Positions 1-11,451 of a stretch of 64,000 nt of DNA are shown in pieces (position 1 is the stretch's first letter; each line of letters begins with the position of its first letter). Position numbers and translations under genes: made by a program. The notes below the pieces were generated by a model. It did not search any database. It had not been told where the DNA came from and saw only the letters and a list, made by a program, of their open reading frames with translations. The stretch covers positions 1,142,501 to 1,206,500 of the forward strand of contig NZ_CP064048.1 of NCBI RefSeq assembly GCF_020923495.1, read 5' to 3'. The stretch comes from Brevibacillus sedimenti. GTDB taxonomy: Bacteria; Bacillota; Bacilli; Brevibacillales; Brevibacillaceae.

Positions 1-829
1 AAATCAGGTAGTGGCTGGCCCAGGTTGGCAGAGGAAGTGTCTCCGGCGCACCGTTCCAGAAAAACAGGGAGCCGTGATGAAAAGAAAACAGCGGGTGCCT
101 TTCCCATTCCGAAAGAGCGGCCGAAGTGACAACCGCTTCCCTGCCGATGCTGTCTGCCCATTCAAACAGGAAAGCGTCGCAGCCGTCGGGAACAAGCCGT
201 CGAATATACTGTCGAAGCGTCTCGGGAGAATATGCCAGCGGCCCGTCAGAACCGGTGGGGAACGCTATTCGATACACGGTTCCCTGTTGGTCATCGTGTG
301 GCGTTACGATGCCCAGGTCAAGGCGGACCCACGGCGATTTTCTTCCGGTAACGACTGCATACGAACTGCTCAACTCCGACAAGGACGCAAACAGTTCATC
401 CAGCGAGTACCGATCATTGAGGGGCGTAGGAGCGAATAGACGGGCCAGGTGTGCGAACAATCCTTCCTTTTGCGGCCGAACTTCATCCTCCAACAGATGG
501 TATACTCCGCGCTTCCGCTTGCGCGTGGTCACGCCGTGCTGCAGCACGCGGCTGTTTTGCGGATAGTCAGGGTCGCAGGTAATCAGCCATCCTTTCAGCA
601 GATGCACATACCCGTAAAACAGCAGCAGCGGGCGAACCGAGAGCGAGGCGCCATGAGCCGTTTCGTAAAACTGCCGCGCCTGCTGCCAGGTGTATAAAAA
701 GCGGGTGCTCTGCTGGAACGCCAGGCGGTCGGGGTGCGGCAGCCCCCTAGATTGGTAGCAGTGGGACAAATACCTGCGCGCGGCTGGCTCCGTTTCCAGC
801 AAGCGCAGTGTGGTCCATGCATCCTGCAT
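1..829 (-). CDS. yaaC: YaaC family protein, partial (3' end outside window)
   Basis: An open frame runs on the reverse strand from the ATG at 829 to the window edge (276 codons, no stop), starting MQDAWTTLRLLETEPAARRY. YaaC is a conserved Bacillales protein of unknown biochemical function, usually a little over 300 residues, encoded divergently next to guaB, which is exactly this position. Two ATGs are available, at 835 and 829. The Shine-Dalgarno AAAGGTG abuts the first but is six bases from the second, so 829 is chosen. A WQQARQFYETAHGAS stretch near residue 50 and LLLFYGYVHLLKGWL near residue 70 read as a soluble helical protein. The frame is intact throughout. Identity rests on synteny plus the continuous frame. 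Confidence 0.8.
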   Translation of the reverse strand, partial: MQDAWTTLRLLETEPAARRYLSHCYQSRGLPHPDRLAFQQSTRFLYTWQQARQFYETAHGASLSVRPLLLFYGYVHLLKGWLITCDPDYPQNSRVLQHGVTTRKRKRGVYHLLEDEVRPQKEGLFAHLARLFAPTPLNDRYSLDELFASLSELSSSYAVVTGRKSPWVRLDLGIVTPHDDQQGTVYRIAFPTGSDGPLAYSPETLRQYIRRLVPDGCDAFLFEWADSIGREAVVTSAALSEWERHPLFSFHHGSLFFWNGAPETLPLPTWASHYLI

Positions 830-933
830 CGTCATCACCTTTGGTTAACTTTCGTAAAATGGTAACGCTTTCTTGGTATTTTTTTTGATTTATCTGGATA
901 ATTGACGGCATACCCGAACGATACAAGCTTTCC

Positions 934-963
934 TTGACAGTAAATTAAGCCGTTTGTTACACT
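934..963 (+). promoter_or_regulatory. guaB promoter
   Basis: TTGACA at 934-939 and TACACT at 958-963 are separated by 18 bases. They lie 35 bases upstream of the guaB start codon, with the Shine-Dalgarno AAAGGAG at 983-989. The -35 is perfect and the -10 matches four of six. No guanine riboswitch or long leader fits in the short interval. Confidence 0.65.
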
Positions 964-971
964 GGCGATAA

Positions 972-2459
<1,488 letters not shown>

Positions 2460-2491
2460 GGCGATTGACGAAAAACCCTTTCACGATTGTG

Positions 2492-2527
2492 AAATGCACC
2501 CCCTACAGCAGGGGGTGCATTTTTCTG
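2492..2527 (+). terminator. guaB terminator
   Basis: Ten-base stem ATGCACCCCC / GGGGGTGCAT (2494-2503 with 2511-2520) and a TTTTCT tail. Confidence 0.85.
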
Positions 2528-2650
2528 TGCAAACGAAACTGTGTAACCTATAAATCTGCCAATATTAAACAGATAATTTGGAAAACGTAAGCTCGAAAGC
2601 CAAACACCTGGGTGATTTGTCTAATTAAGTGTCGAAGGGAGTGAAACTGA

Positions 2651-2827
2651 ATGGACGTTGTTGCCTTCGTAAAACAGGCGCAGTCGGGCAATGATGCGGC
2701 TTACCTTGTCTTGTTTCAACAATACGAAGAAATGGTGTACCGGATCGCTTTCGGACAGAAAAAAGCAGACTCGCCTTTACAAATAGAAGGTGAGTGGAAC
2801 GTTGCTGTTTTTGTGAAGCGTTCATAA
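2651..2827 (+). pseudogene. Truncated ECF sigma factor remnant (region 2 only)
   Basis: A 58-codon frame with a good Shine-Dalgarno (GAAGGGAG, nine bases before the ATG) encodes MDVVAFVKQAQSGND followed by AAYLVLFQQYEEMVYRIAF. That is the usual start of sigma region 2.1 in ECF sigma factors. After YRIAF the similarity stops: where the D-A-E-D-L-V-Q-E-V-F segment should follow there is GQKKADSPLQIEGEW and a stop at codon 59. A normal ECF factor has about 170-190 residues, so region 2.2 onwards and all of region 4 are missing. The rest of the interval to dacA (2828-3007) holds no further sigma fragment. It is most likely a decayed gene. A regulatory micro-protein is a less likely alternative. 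Confidence 0.6.
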
Positions 2828-3007
2828 CCTTGCACCGCGATTTTTCGTCTATATAAGATTGGAGAGTGGGTTTTTTTCCAGTCTCCAACACGGACAAACA
2901 GGTCGAAACAACCTTCAAGGAAGCCCTGCTTGTATGGTACACTTACACTTGTGTGCTCATGCCAATCGTGGCGAAGAACGACAGAAACGGGAGAGTGAGT
3001 AAAGCAA

Positions 3008-4312
3008 ATGAAACAAAAAAGATGGACGAGGCGATTGATGGGACTGTTCCTTTCTGTCGCTGTGTTTTTGACCGCGTGGGGCGGCTTGTCTGACGGCGCA
3101 GGAGCTGCACAGCCCAACCTGCAGTTGGCGGTTAAATCGGCCATTCTGGTGGAAGCGTCCACGGGCAAGGTGCTGTACAGCAGCAATCCGGATGTACCGC
3201 TGCCGCCGGCCAGCATGAGCAAGATGATGACCGAGTACCTCGTGCTGGAAGCGATTAAACAAAAGAAAATCAAGTGGGACGAAAAGGTTCAGGTGAGCGA
3301 ATACGCCTTTTACATCGCCAAAATGCCGGACTCCGCAGGCGTCTACCTGAACATGGGCGAGTCTCATACCGTCAAGGATCTGTACAAGGCCATGGCGATC
3401 GTGTCCGCCAACGACGCAACCGTGCTGCTTGCGGAAAAAGTGGGCGGCAGCGAAGCCAACTTCGTGGCAATGATGAATAAAAAGGCCAAGGAACTGGGGA
3501 TGAAAAACACCTCGTTCGTGACGTCGACCGGTTTGCCCGTTGAAGATCTGGGGCCGTATGCACCGCAATCCGAACAAAAGGAAAACATGATGTCCGCACG
3601 GGACTCCGCGATCCTGGCCCGCGCGCTGATTCGCGATTTCCCGGAAGCGTTGGAATACTCCAAAATTCCGGAGCTGGCGTTCCGTGAAGGTATGCCAAAC
3701 GTGATCAAAAAGAAAAACTACAACTGGATGCTTCCCGGACTGCTCAGCTACTATCCGGGGGTAGATGGTTTGAAGACCGGCTATACGTCGGCGGCGGGAT
3801 ACTGTTTCACCGGTACGGCAACACGGGATGATATGCGCCTGATCAGCGTCGTCATGGGGACCAGCAGCGAGTTGAAGCGCTTTGAAGAAACCAAAAAGCT
3901 GTTTGACTACGGCTTCAGCAACTTCAAGCTGACCAAAAAGGTGGAGAAGGGAGCCGCAGTGAAAGGCTTTGAAACCGCGCCGGTGAAAAACGGTGTGGAC
4001 CTGACCGTACCAGCTGTAACAAGTAAAGAGGTAAACGTCCTGACCAAAATTGGCGAGGACACCAAGTTTACGCCGGTCGTGACCTTCCAGGATCTGAATG
4101 CGCCGCTGACGAAAGGACAGGTCATCGGGAAAGTGGTCTTTAAAGAAGAAGGAGAAAAGGACAGCGACTACCTGCAGCCGGAAGACGTGACCAAGGGGGG
4201 CGTCGACCTCGTGGCTGGACAAGACGTAGAGGAAGCAAGCTGGATTCGCCTGTTCTTCCGCAGCATCATCCAATTTATTAGTAACATTTTCAGCAGCGTC
4301 ACCGGCAAATAA
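3008..4312 (+). CDS. dacA: D-alanyl-D-alanine carboxypeptidase (PBP5 type)
   Basis: Removes the terminal D-Ala from peptidoglycan pentapeptides outside the membrane. The 434-residue protein has an N-terminal signal peptide (KRWTRR, then a hydrophobic stretch, cleavage near AGA-AQ at about residue 34). The serine-transpeptidase motifs are SMSK (Ser69 to Lys72), SAN (133-135) and KTG (256-258). A C-terminal beta domain follows, and an amphipathic membrane anchor ends the protein (WIRLFFRSIIQFISNIF). The ATG at 3008 follows GGGAGAGTGAG. Gene order guaB-dacA-pdxS matches B. subtilis, where dacA is the main vegetative enzyme. Confidence 0.96.
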   Translation: MKQKRWTRRLMGLFLSVAVFLTAWGGLSDGAGAAQPNLQLAVKSAILVEASTGKVLYSSNPDVPLPPASMSKMMTEYLVLEAIKQKKIKWDEKVQVSEYAFYIAKMPDSAGVYLNMGESHTVKDLYKAMAIVSANDATVLLAEKVGGSEANFVAMMNKKAKELGMKNTSFVTSTGLPVEDLGPYAPQSEQKENMMSARDSAILARALIRDFPEALEYSKIPELAFREGMPNVIKKKNYNWMLPGLLSYYPGVDGLKTGYTSAAGYCFTGTATRDDMRLISVVMGTSSELKRFEETKKLFDYGFSNFKLTKKVEKGAAVKGFETAPVKNGVDLTVPAVTSKEVNVLTKIGEDTKFTPVVTFQDLNAPLTKGQVIGKVVFKEEGEKDSDYLQPEDVTKGGVDLVAGQDVEEASWIRLFFRSIIQFISNIFSSVTGK

Positions 4313-4417
4313 GTGGTTGTGTCGAAAATCACACTTCGTTTACAATGGTGAATATTACGACAACGTTTGCACAAAAACGTGCAGATCTAGAGTCCACATG
4401 GGTAGGAGGCAAAAAGC

Positions 4418-5302
4418 ATGGTACAAGTAGGAACGTCCCGCGTTAAAAAAGGTATGGCTGAAATGCAAAAAGGCGGCGTCATCATGGACGTCGTAAATGC
4501 CGAACAAGCGAAGATCGCGGAAGCGGCCGGTGCCGTTGCCGTTATGGCACTGGAACGCGTACCGTCTGATATTCGCGCGGCCGGCGGAGTGGCGCGCATG
4601 GCTGACCTGGGCATCGTGGAAGAAGTGATGAAAGCGGTATCCATCCCGGTCATGGCCAAGGCACGGATTGGCCACTTCGTTGAAGCACGCGTGCTCGAGG
4701 CGATGGGCGTTGACTACATCGACGAGAGTGAAGTGCTCACTCCTGCCGACGACATGTTCCACATCAACAAAAAAGACTTTACGGTTCCGTTTGTCTGCGG
4801 TGCCCGCGATCTGGGCGAAGCGCTGCGCCGCATCGGTGAAGGCGCGTCCATGATCCGCACCAAAGGGGAGCCGGGTACGGGCAACATCGTGGAAGCGGTT
4901 CGCCACATGCGCACGATGCAGGCACAGATTCGCAAAGTGCAAAGCATGTCCTACGACGAACTGATGGCGGAAGCGAAAAACCTGGGTGCACCGTACGAAC
5001 TTCTGGAATACGTGCATAAAAACGGGAAGCTGCCGGTTGTCAACTTCGCAGCCGGTGGTGTGGCTACGCCGTCCGACGCTGCACTGATGATGCAGCTTGG
5101 GGCAGATGGCGTGTTCGTCGGCTCCGGTATCTTCAAATCGGAGAATCCGGAGAAATACGCCCGCGCCATCGTCGAAGCGACGACGCACTACACCGACTAC
5201 GATCTGATTGCCCGCGTCTCCAAAGGACTGGGTACGGCTATGCCGGGTATCGAAATCTCCAAACTGCGCGAAGCAGATCGCATGCAAGAGCGCGGCTGGT
5301 AA
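4418..5302 (+). CDS. pdxS: Pyridoxal 5'-phosphate synthase, lyase subunit PdxS
   Basis: Makes pyridoxal 5'-phosphate from ribose 5-phosphate, glyceraldehyde 3-phosphate and ammonia delivered by PdxT. The 294-residue TIM barrel carries both active-site lysines: Lys81 in MAKARIGHF and Lys149 in [12 protein letters not shown]. The ATG follows TAGGAGGC with seven bases between. The gene ends 10 bases before pdxT, so the two subunits of the 12+12 complex are made from one mRNA. No promoter stands out between dacA and pdxS beyond an AT-richer segment at 4313-4400. Confidence 0.97.
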   Translation: MVQVGTSRVKKGMAEMQKGGVIMDVVNAEQAKIAEAAGAVAVMALERVPSDIRAAGGVARMADLGIVEEVMKAVSIPVMAKARIGHFVEARVLEAMGVDYIDESEVLTPADDMFHINKKDFTVPFVCGARDLGEALRRIGEGASMIRTKGEPGTGNIVEAVRHMRTMQAQIRKVQSMSYDELMAEAKNLGAPYELLEYVHKNGKLPVVNFAAGGVATPSDAALMMQLGADGVFVGSGIFKSENPEKYARAIVEATTHYTDYDLIARVSKGLGTAMPGIEISKLREADRMQERGW

Positions 5303-5312
5303 GGTGAACAAC

Positions 5313-5903
5313 ATGAAAATTGGCGTACTTGCCCTGCAGGGAGCTGTAGCCGAACACATCCGCATGCTGGAACAAGTCGGTGCAACAGCGGTCCCGGTGA
5401 AAAAAGTGGAAGAGCTCAACGATCTGGACGGTCTGGTGATCCCCGGCGGGGAAAGCACCACAATCAGCAAGTTGATGCACAAATACGGCTTTATGGAAGC
5501 CATCCGCCAGTTTGGCCAAGCCAAAAAACCGATTTTTGGCACATGTGCCGGCGCCATCCTGCTGGCCAACCGCATCAACGGCCAGGATGACTGCCACCTC
5601 GGTCTGATGGACATGAAGGTGGAGCGCAACGCGTTTGGACGTCAAAAGGAGAGCTTTGAAGTCGATCTGCCCGTGGCGGGCATCGCTCCCGATTTTCCGG
5701 CTGTCTTTATTCGGGCGCCGTACATTATGGAACTGGGGGAAAACGGTCAGGTGCTGGCGAAGTACGAAGACAAAATTGTCGCCGCCCGCCAAGGCCATTA
5801 CCTCGCGGCTGCCTTCCACCCGGAACTGACGGAGGATGCGCGCATCCACAAATTCTTCTTTGACATGGTGAAGGAGTACCGGGCCGATAAAGTTCAGGCC
5901 TGA
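5313..5903 (+). CDS. pdxT: Pyridoxal 5'-phosphate synthase, glutaminase subunit PdxT
   Basis: Class I glutamine amidotransferase that supplies ammonia to PdxS. The 196-residue protein starts MKIGVLALQGAVAEH. The nucleophile is Cys78 in FGTCAGA, and the His169/Glu171 pair sits in HPELTED. The oxyanion loop VIPGGEST is near residue 42. A longer frame opens upstream inside pdxS, but the ATG at 5313 has AAGGTGA in front of it and matches the family start. The length is normal. Confidence 0.97.
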   Translation: MKIGVLALQGAVAEHIRMLEQVGATAVPVKKVEELNDLDGLVIPGGESTTISKLMHKYGFMEAIRQFGQAKKPIFGTCAGAILLANRINGQDDCHLGLMDMKVERNAFGRQKESFEVDLPVAGIAPDFPAVFIRAPYIMELGENGQVLAKYEDKIVAARQGHYLAAAFHPELTEDARIHKFFFDMVKEYRADKVQA

Positions 5904-5918
5904 TCCCGCACTCACACA

Positions 5919-5952
5919 AAAAACCGGTACCGCACGTGGTGCCGGTTTTTTT
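5919..5952 (+). terminator. pdxT terminator
   Basis: Stem ACCGGTACC / GGTGCCGGT (5923-5931 with 5938-5946) followed by seven T. Confidence 0.85.
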
Positions 5953-5965
5953 GTCAACCGCCTCC

Positions 5966-5995
5966 TTTACACAGGTATAGAACCTGTAGTACAGT
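5966..5995 (+). promoter_or_regulatory. Probable serS leader promoter
   Basis: TTTACA at 5966-5971 and TACAGT at 5990-5995 have an 18-base spacer. They lie directly upstream of the T-box leader, which is where a promoter is required. The -10 is weak. Confidence 0.45.
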
Positions 5996-6019
5996 TAACA
6001 ATAGATGTATCGAATATTG

Positions 6020-6268
6020 AATGCGATGATGAGGCCAGTACTTTGCATAAGCCAGGCCCAGAGAGTCGGTGGCGGGTGAAAACCGATCCGGCGTGCAAGG
6101 GAATCCACCTCGGAGTGGCAAAGCTTCAAACTTTGCCCGGTAACCGTCCCGTTACGACGGATGAGAGCGGGCAAATGCGGATGGAGACGGACAAACGCAT
6201 TTGCCAACAAGGGTGGCAACGCGGGTATACAGCACTCGTCCCTTACAGAGGGGACGAGTGTTTTTTAC
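6020..6268 (+). promoter_or_regulatory. T-box leader, Ser specific (UCC specifier)
   Basis: The transcript senses uncharged tRNA-Ser and then reads through into serS. The conserved parts are in order: the K-turn CAGAGAGTCGG at about 6059-6069; the specifier segment GAATCCACCTCGGAG with the codon TCC (Ser) at 6104-6106; and the T-box core AAGGGTGGCAACGCGGG at 6209-6225. The terminator stem ACTCGTCCC / GGGACGAGT (6234-6242 with 6251-6259) ends in six T. The core is one base off the usual GGTACCGCGGG form, with CAA in place of ACC. The left boundary is approximate. Confidence 0.93.
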
Positions 6269-6337
6269 TGTCCCGCAGGAACGCGCTTTCGCCATTCACA
6301 TCTGGACAACTATTCTTTCCAGAATAAGGAATCATAG

Positions 6338-7645
<1,308 letters not shown>

Positions 7646-7678
7646 CGACGTACAGCATACAGACAGTCAGCATAGAAA

Positions 7679-7722
7679 AAACCGGCTCTCACGTCCATTT
7701 GGATGGGGAGCCGGTTTTTTTA
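7679..7722 (+). terminator. serS terminator
   Basis: Long stem AAACCGGCTC / GAGCCGGTTT around a pyrimidine-rich loop, followed by seven T. Confidence 0.85.
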
Positions 7723-7757
7723 TGTAACAAAAACAGCGGAATTTTTTGAAAATGGTG

Positions 7758-7786
7758 TTGCGTTGTACGAACCACTGTTATATAAT
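7758..7786 (+). promoter_or_regulatory. Promoter of the CxxCxGxG mini-protein gene
   Basis: TTGCGT at 7758-7763, a 17-base spacer, and a perfect TATAAT at 7781-7786. Confidence 0.7.
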
Positions 7787-7837
7787 AACGGCAAGAAAGT
7801 TGATTATTGTATTAATACAGGAGTGGAGGGAACGGAA

Positions 7838-7990
7838 ATGAACTGCTTTCGGTGTGAAGGAAACGGCGAACAGAATTGTCCGCACTGCGGCGGAGCGGGC
7901 TATGACGAGCACGGGGTGGTGTGCCATCATTGCCAAGGTGACGGCTGTGTAAGCTGCAGCCACTGCAGCGGCAGCGGGTATCTGGATTAA
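7838..7990 (+). CDS. Small zinc-finger-like protein, DnaJ-type CxxCxGxG repeats
   Basis: The 50-residue protein starts MNCFRCEGNGEQNCPHCGG. Eleven of its 50 residues are cysteine, arranged as CxxCxGxG and CxxC repeats like the zinc-binding domain of DnaJ, the anti-TRAP protein RtpA and similar mini-proteins. It lacks a J domain and any membrane segment. GGAGTGGAGGG lies six bases before the ATG, and a strong promoter is 52 bases upstream, so it is an independent transcript. It is too short for anti-TRAP's C-terminal helix. It probably binds zinc and a protein or RNA partner; the actual role is unknown to me. Confidence 0.75.
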   Translation: MNCFRCEGNGEQNCPHCGGAGYDEHGVVCHHCQGDGCVSCSHCSGSGYLD

Positions 7991-8005
7991 GGCCATTTTT
8001 TTTGG

Positions 8006-8022
8006 TAGTACTGTACTATAAT
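8006..8022 (+). promoter_or_regulatory. aceB -10 region overlapped by a palindromic operator candidate
   Basis: TATAAT at 8017-8022 is a perfect -10; the -35 is only a T-run near 7994-7999. The palindrome TAGTAC-T-GTACTA (8006-8018) overlaps the spacer and the -10, a typical repressor position. No regulator is identified. Confidence 0.5.
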
Positions 8023-8085
8023 AGATTGATTAAATTTTCTTCTGTATCATAATAACGTTTTGGTTCAGGAGAGGAGGAACCTGTT

Positions 8086-9696
8086 TTGACTACGTTGCAC
8101 ACCAACCATTACCCAGCCGAAGTGACGATCACCGGCGCGCTGTCGCCGCAGTATGAGGAGATTCTCACTCCCGACGCGATCCGATTCTTGATCAAACTGG
8201 AGCGGGCCTTTGGCGAGCGGAGGCGGGATCTGTTGAAACAGCGGATCAAACGGCAGGAGGAGATTGACTGCGGGAAGCTGCCCGATTTTTTGCCTGAGAC
8301 CGCCCACATTCGCAAGGCTGATTGGACGGTGGCTCCCCTGCCGCCCGACCTGCAGGACCGCCGGGTGGAGATTACCGGTCCGGCCGGCGACCGCAAAATG
8401 GTGATCAACGCGCTCAACTCGGGAGCCCGGATGTTTATGGCCGACTTTGAAGACGCCAACTCGCCGACGTGGACCAACACGATCCAGGGACAAATCAACA
8501 TGCGCGATGCGGTGAGGCGCACCATTACCTACACCAGCCCGGAAGGCAAGCAGTACGCGCTGAAGGAAAAAACGGCTGTGCTGATCGTCCGTCCGCGCGG
8601 CTGGCATCTGGAAGAAAAACACGTGTTGTTGGATGGGCAGCCGCTCTCCGGCAGTCTGTTTGACTTCGGATTGTATTTCTTCCACAACGCCCATGTCTTG
8701 CTGGAAAAAGGCTCGGGCCCGTACTTTTACCTGCCCAAACTGGAGAACCACCTGGAAGCCCGTCTCTGGAACGACGTCTTCCTGTTTGCTCAGGACGAAT
8801 TGGGGATTCCGCGCGGCACGATCAAGGCGACAGTGTTGGTCGAAACGATTCTGGCCGCGTTTGAGATGGATGAAATCCTGTACGAGTTGCGTGAGCACAG
8901 CGCCGGACTCAACTGCGGCCGCTGGGACTACATTTTCAGCTACATCAAAAAACTGCGCAACCAGCCCGATGTCATCCTCCCCGACCGCGCTTTGGTGACG
9001 ATGACGGTGCCGTTCATGCGGGCGTATACCACGCTTGCGGTCAAGACGTGCCACAGGCGGCAGGCGCCCTGCATCGGGGGAATGGCGGCGCAAATTCCGG
9101 TCAAAAACGATCCGGTCAAAAACGAAGAAGCGCTGGCCAAGGTGCGGGCCGACAAGGAGCGGGAAGCCTACGACGGCCATGACGGCACCTGGGTGGCCCA
9201 TCCCGGATTGGTGCCGGTAGCGATGGAAGTGTTTGACCGCTTGATGCCGGAAGCCAATCAGATCTGGTACAAGCGGGAGGATGTGCAGGTCACGGCTGCC
9301 GACCTGCTGGCGGTGCCAGAAGGGCCGATTACGGAAGAGGGCGTGCGCACCAACATCAGCGTCGGCATCCAGTACATCGAAGCCTGGCTGCGCGGCCACG
9401 GCGCGGTGCCGATCAACAACCTGATGGAAGACGCGGCCACGGCGGAAATTTCCCGCGCCCAGGTCTGGCAGTGGATTCGCCACCGCCGGGGCGTGCTGCC
9501 GGACGGGCGGAAGATTACCGCCGGACTGGTCAAACAGTGGGTGAGTGAGGAACTGCAAGCCTTGAAACAAGCCATCGGCCAGGAACGGTACGAGAGCGGC
9601 AAATTCCAGCTGGCGGGCGAACTGTTTCTGCGGCTGGTGACAGCAGACGAATTCGAAGAGTTCTTGACCATCCCGGGCTATGGCTATCTTGAATAA
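8086..9696 (+). CDS. aceB: Malate synthase A
   Basis: Second step of the glyoxylate shunt: condenses glyoxylate with acetyl-CoA to malate. The 536-residue protein has the malate synthase A signature [18 protein letters not shown] near residues 267-284 and the substrate-loop segment [16 protein letters not shown]. The start is a TTG eight bases after GAGGAGG. The next gene is isocitrate lyase, 16 bases away, giving a complete two-gene shunt operon for growth on acetate or fatty acids. Length is normal for the A form. Confidence 0.96.
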   Translation: MTTLHTNHYPAEVTITGALSPQYEEILTPDAIRFLIKLERAFGERRRDLLKQRIKRQEEIDCGKLPDFLPETAHIRKADWTVAPLPPDLQDRRVEITGPAGDRKMVINALNSGARMFMADFEDANSPTWTNTIQGQINMRDAVRRTITYTSPEGKQYALKEKTAVLIVRPRGWHLEEKHVLLDGQPLSGSLFDFGLYFFHNAHVLLEKGSGPYFYLPKLENHLEARLWNDVFLFAQDELGIPRGTIKATVLVETILAAFEMDEILYELREHSAGLNCGRWDYIFSYIKKLRNQPDVILPDRALVTMTVPFMRAYTTLAVKTCHRRQAPCIGGMAAQIPVKNDPVKNEEALAKVRADKEREAYDGHDGTWVAHPGLVPVAMEVFDRLMPEANQIWYKREDVQVTAADLLAVPEGPITEEGVRTNISVGIQYIEAWLRGHGAVPINNLMEDAATAEISRAQVWQWIRHRRGVLPDGRKITAGLVKQWVSEELQALKQAIGQERYESGKFQLAGELFLRLVTADEFEEFLTIPGYGYLE

Positions 9697-9712
9697 AAAG
9701 GAGTGGAAGAGG

Positions 9713-10993
9713 ATGAACAAGCAAGAGGCAATCAGACAGGTGGAGGAAAGCTGGAAGGCGGAGCGTTGGAAGGGGATTGTCCGCCCGTATACGGCAGAGG
9801 ACGTCGTCCGGCTGCGCGGTTCGGTGCAGATTGAACATACGTTGGCACGGATGGGGGCAGAGCGGCTGTGGCATTTGCTCCACACGGAACACCACATCAA
9901 GGCGCTGGGTGCCCTCACCGGAAACCAGGCAATTCAGCAGGTGAAAGCCGGCTTGAAAGCCATCTACCTGAGCGGCTGGCAGGTAGCGGCTGACGCCAAC
10001 CTGGCCGGGCAGATGTACCCCGATCAGAGCTTGTATCCGGCCAACAGCGTTCCTCACGTGGTTAAGCGGATCAATCAGGCGTTCCAGCGCGCCGACCAGA
10101 TCCAGCAGGCGGAAGGGACAGGTGACATCTACTGGTTTGCGCCGATCGTGGCTGATGCGGAAGCTGGTTTTGGCGGACCGCTCAACGTGTTTGAACTGAT
10201 GAAAAGCATGATCGAAGCGGGAGCCGCCGGCGTTCACTTCGAAGACCAGCTGGCTTCGGAGAAAAAGTGCGGCCACATGGGCGGAAAAGTGCTGATTCCC
10301 ACGCAGTTGGCCATTCGCAATCTGATCGCAGCCCGCTTTGCCGCTGATGTGATGGGCGTACCGACCGTGATCATCGCTCGTACGGATGCCAACGGAGCCT
10401 TTTTGATCACCAGCGACATCGACGACCGCGACAAGCCGTTCCTCACCGGCGAGCGCACACCCGAAGGATTCTTCCGCATGCGCGGCGGGCTGGATGCGGC
10501 TATCGCGCGCGGCCTCAGCTACGCGCCGTACGCCGATTTGATCTGGTGCGAAACCTCGGAGCCCAATCTGGAGGAAGCGCGCCGGTTTGCTGAAGCCATT
10601 CACGCACAATTCCCGGGGAAATTGCTGGCGTACAACTGCTCCCCGTCGTTCAACTGGAAACGGAAGCTGGATGAAGCTGCGATCGCCCGTTTTCAGGATG
10701 AGCTGGGCGAGATGGGGTACAAGTTTCAATTCGTCACCCTGGCTGGCTTCCACTCGCTCAACCACAGCATGTTTGAGCTGGCCCGAGGCTACCGCGAGCG
10801 CGGCATGGCCGCCTACTCCGAGCTGCAGCAGGCGGAGTTTGCGAGCGAGCCATACGGATATACCGCGACCCGCCACCAGCGCGAGGTCGGCACCGGCTAC
10901 TTTGACGAAGTGGCCCAGGTGATCGCCGGCGGCACCTCGTCGACCACGGCCTTGAAAGGCTCCACGGAGGAAGAACAGTTTACCCATAGCTGA
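9713..10993 (+). CDS. aceA: Isocitrate lyase
   Basis: Splits isocitrate into glyoxylate and succinate, the first step of the glyoxylate shunt. The catalytic signature KKCGHMGGK is present with Cys186, and the barrel segment [18 protein letters not shown] is intact. The frame opens at 9680 inside aceB, but the ATG at 9713 has AAGGAG nine bases before it and gives the 426-residue length usual for Gram-positive enzymes. It is co-transcribed with aceB. Confidence 0.96.
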   Translation: MNKQEAIRQVEESWKAERWKGIVRPYTAEDVVRLRGSVQIEHTLARMGAERLWHLLHTEHHIKALGALTGNQAIQQVKAGLKAIYLSGWQVAADANLAGQMYPDQSLYPANSVPHVVKRINQAFQRADQIQQAEGTGDIYWFAPIVADAEAGFGGPLNVFELMKSMIEAGAAGVHFEDQLASEKKCGHMGGKVLIPTQLAIRNLIAARFAADVMGVPTVIIARTDANGAFLITSDIDDRDKPFLTGERTPEGFFRMRGGLDAAIARGLSYAPYADLIWCETSEPNLEEARRFAEAIHAQFPGKLLAYNCSPSFNWKRKLDEAAIARFQDELGEMGYKFQFVTLAGFHSLNHSMFELARGYRERGMAAYSELQQAEFASEPYGYTATRHQREVGTGYFDEVAQVIAGGTSSTTALKGSTEEEQFTHS

Positions 10994-11002
10994 TGAAACG
11001 TC

Positions 11003-11028
11003 AGGACCAGGGCATCATCCCTGGTCCT
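11003..11028 (+). terminator. Hairpin after aceA
   Basis: Perfect ten-base stem AGGACCAGGG / CCCTGGTCCT with a CATCAT loop. No T-run follows, so it may stabilise the mRNA end rather than terminate efficiently. Confidence 0.5.
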
Positions 11029-11033
11029 CCCAA

Positions 11034-11062
11034 TTGCAAAAAATCGACTTCCCTCATATAAT
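11034..11062 (+). promoter_or_regulatory. tRNA-Arg promoter
   Basis: TTGCAA at 11034-11039, a 17-base spacer, and TATAAT at 11057-11062. The tRNA begins 21 bases later. Confidence 0.8.
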
Positions 11063-11083
11063 TAATTAGAGTAGGTGCAATAC

Positions 11084-11160
11084 GTCCTCGTAGCTCAGCT
11101 GGATAGAGCAGCAGTTTCCTAAACTGCGTGTCGGAGGTTCGAGTCCTCTCGGGGACGCCA
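11084..11160 (+). tRNA. tRNA-Arg (anticodon CCT)
   Basis: 77 bases including an encoded CCA. The acceptor stem GTCCTCG pairs with CGGGGAC, and the D arm is AGCTCAGCTGGATAGAGC. The anticodon stem CAGTT/AACTG encloses CCT. The T arm has GGTTCGAGTCC, and the discriminator base is G. It has its own promoter and terminator. Confidence 0.96.
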
Positions 11161-11166
11161 TTCCAT

Positions 11167-11200
11167 GAAAAACCTTGGGAATCCAAGGTTTTTTTCTTTT
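11167..11200 (+). terminator. tRNA-Arg terminator
   Basis: Stem AAAACCTTGG / CCAAGGTTTT with a GAAT loop and a T-rich tail. Confidence 0.85.
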
Positions 11201-11451
11201 TATGTGGAGAGTAAGACAGGAAATTGGTTCTTAGGCGTGGCACTGAGTATTATTCGCACTCTGAACTGTATGGAAAATATTATGAAACGATCGTAAAGCT
11301 GAATCGTCATATGTATAGATGGATCGGTAAATTCTGGGGATTCAGGATTCTTATGGGGCGCCGGAAGATCAGCAAAAACACTACAGGTGGTAGTTCAAGC
11401 GGATTTTCTGATGCCTCTTCAATTTAAAACAACAGTGTGGGGTGTCTGTTT
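11201..11451 (+). other. Intergenic, no supported gene
   Basis: A 67-codon frame (11224-11427, TTG start) exists but has no convincing Shine-Dalgarno and no recognisable protein pattern. The segment is AT-richer than its surroundings. I see nothing else in it. Confidence 0.5.

Noticed and set aside
11224-11427. A 67-codon frame after tRNA-Arg
   Set aside because: TTG start without a proper Shine-Dalgarno and no protein pattern.
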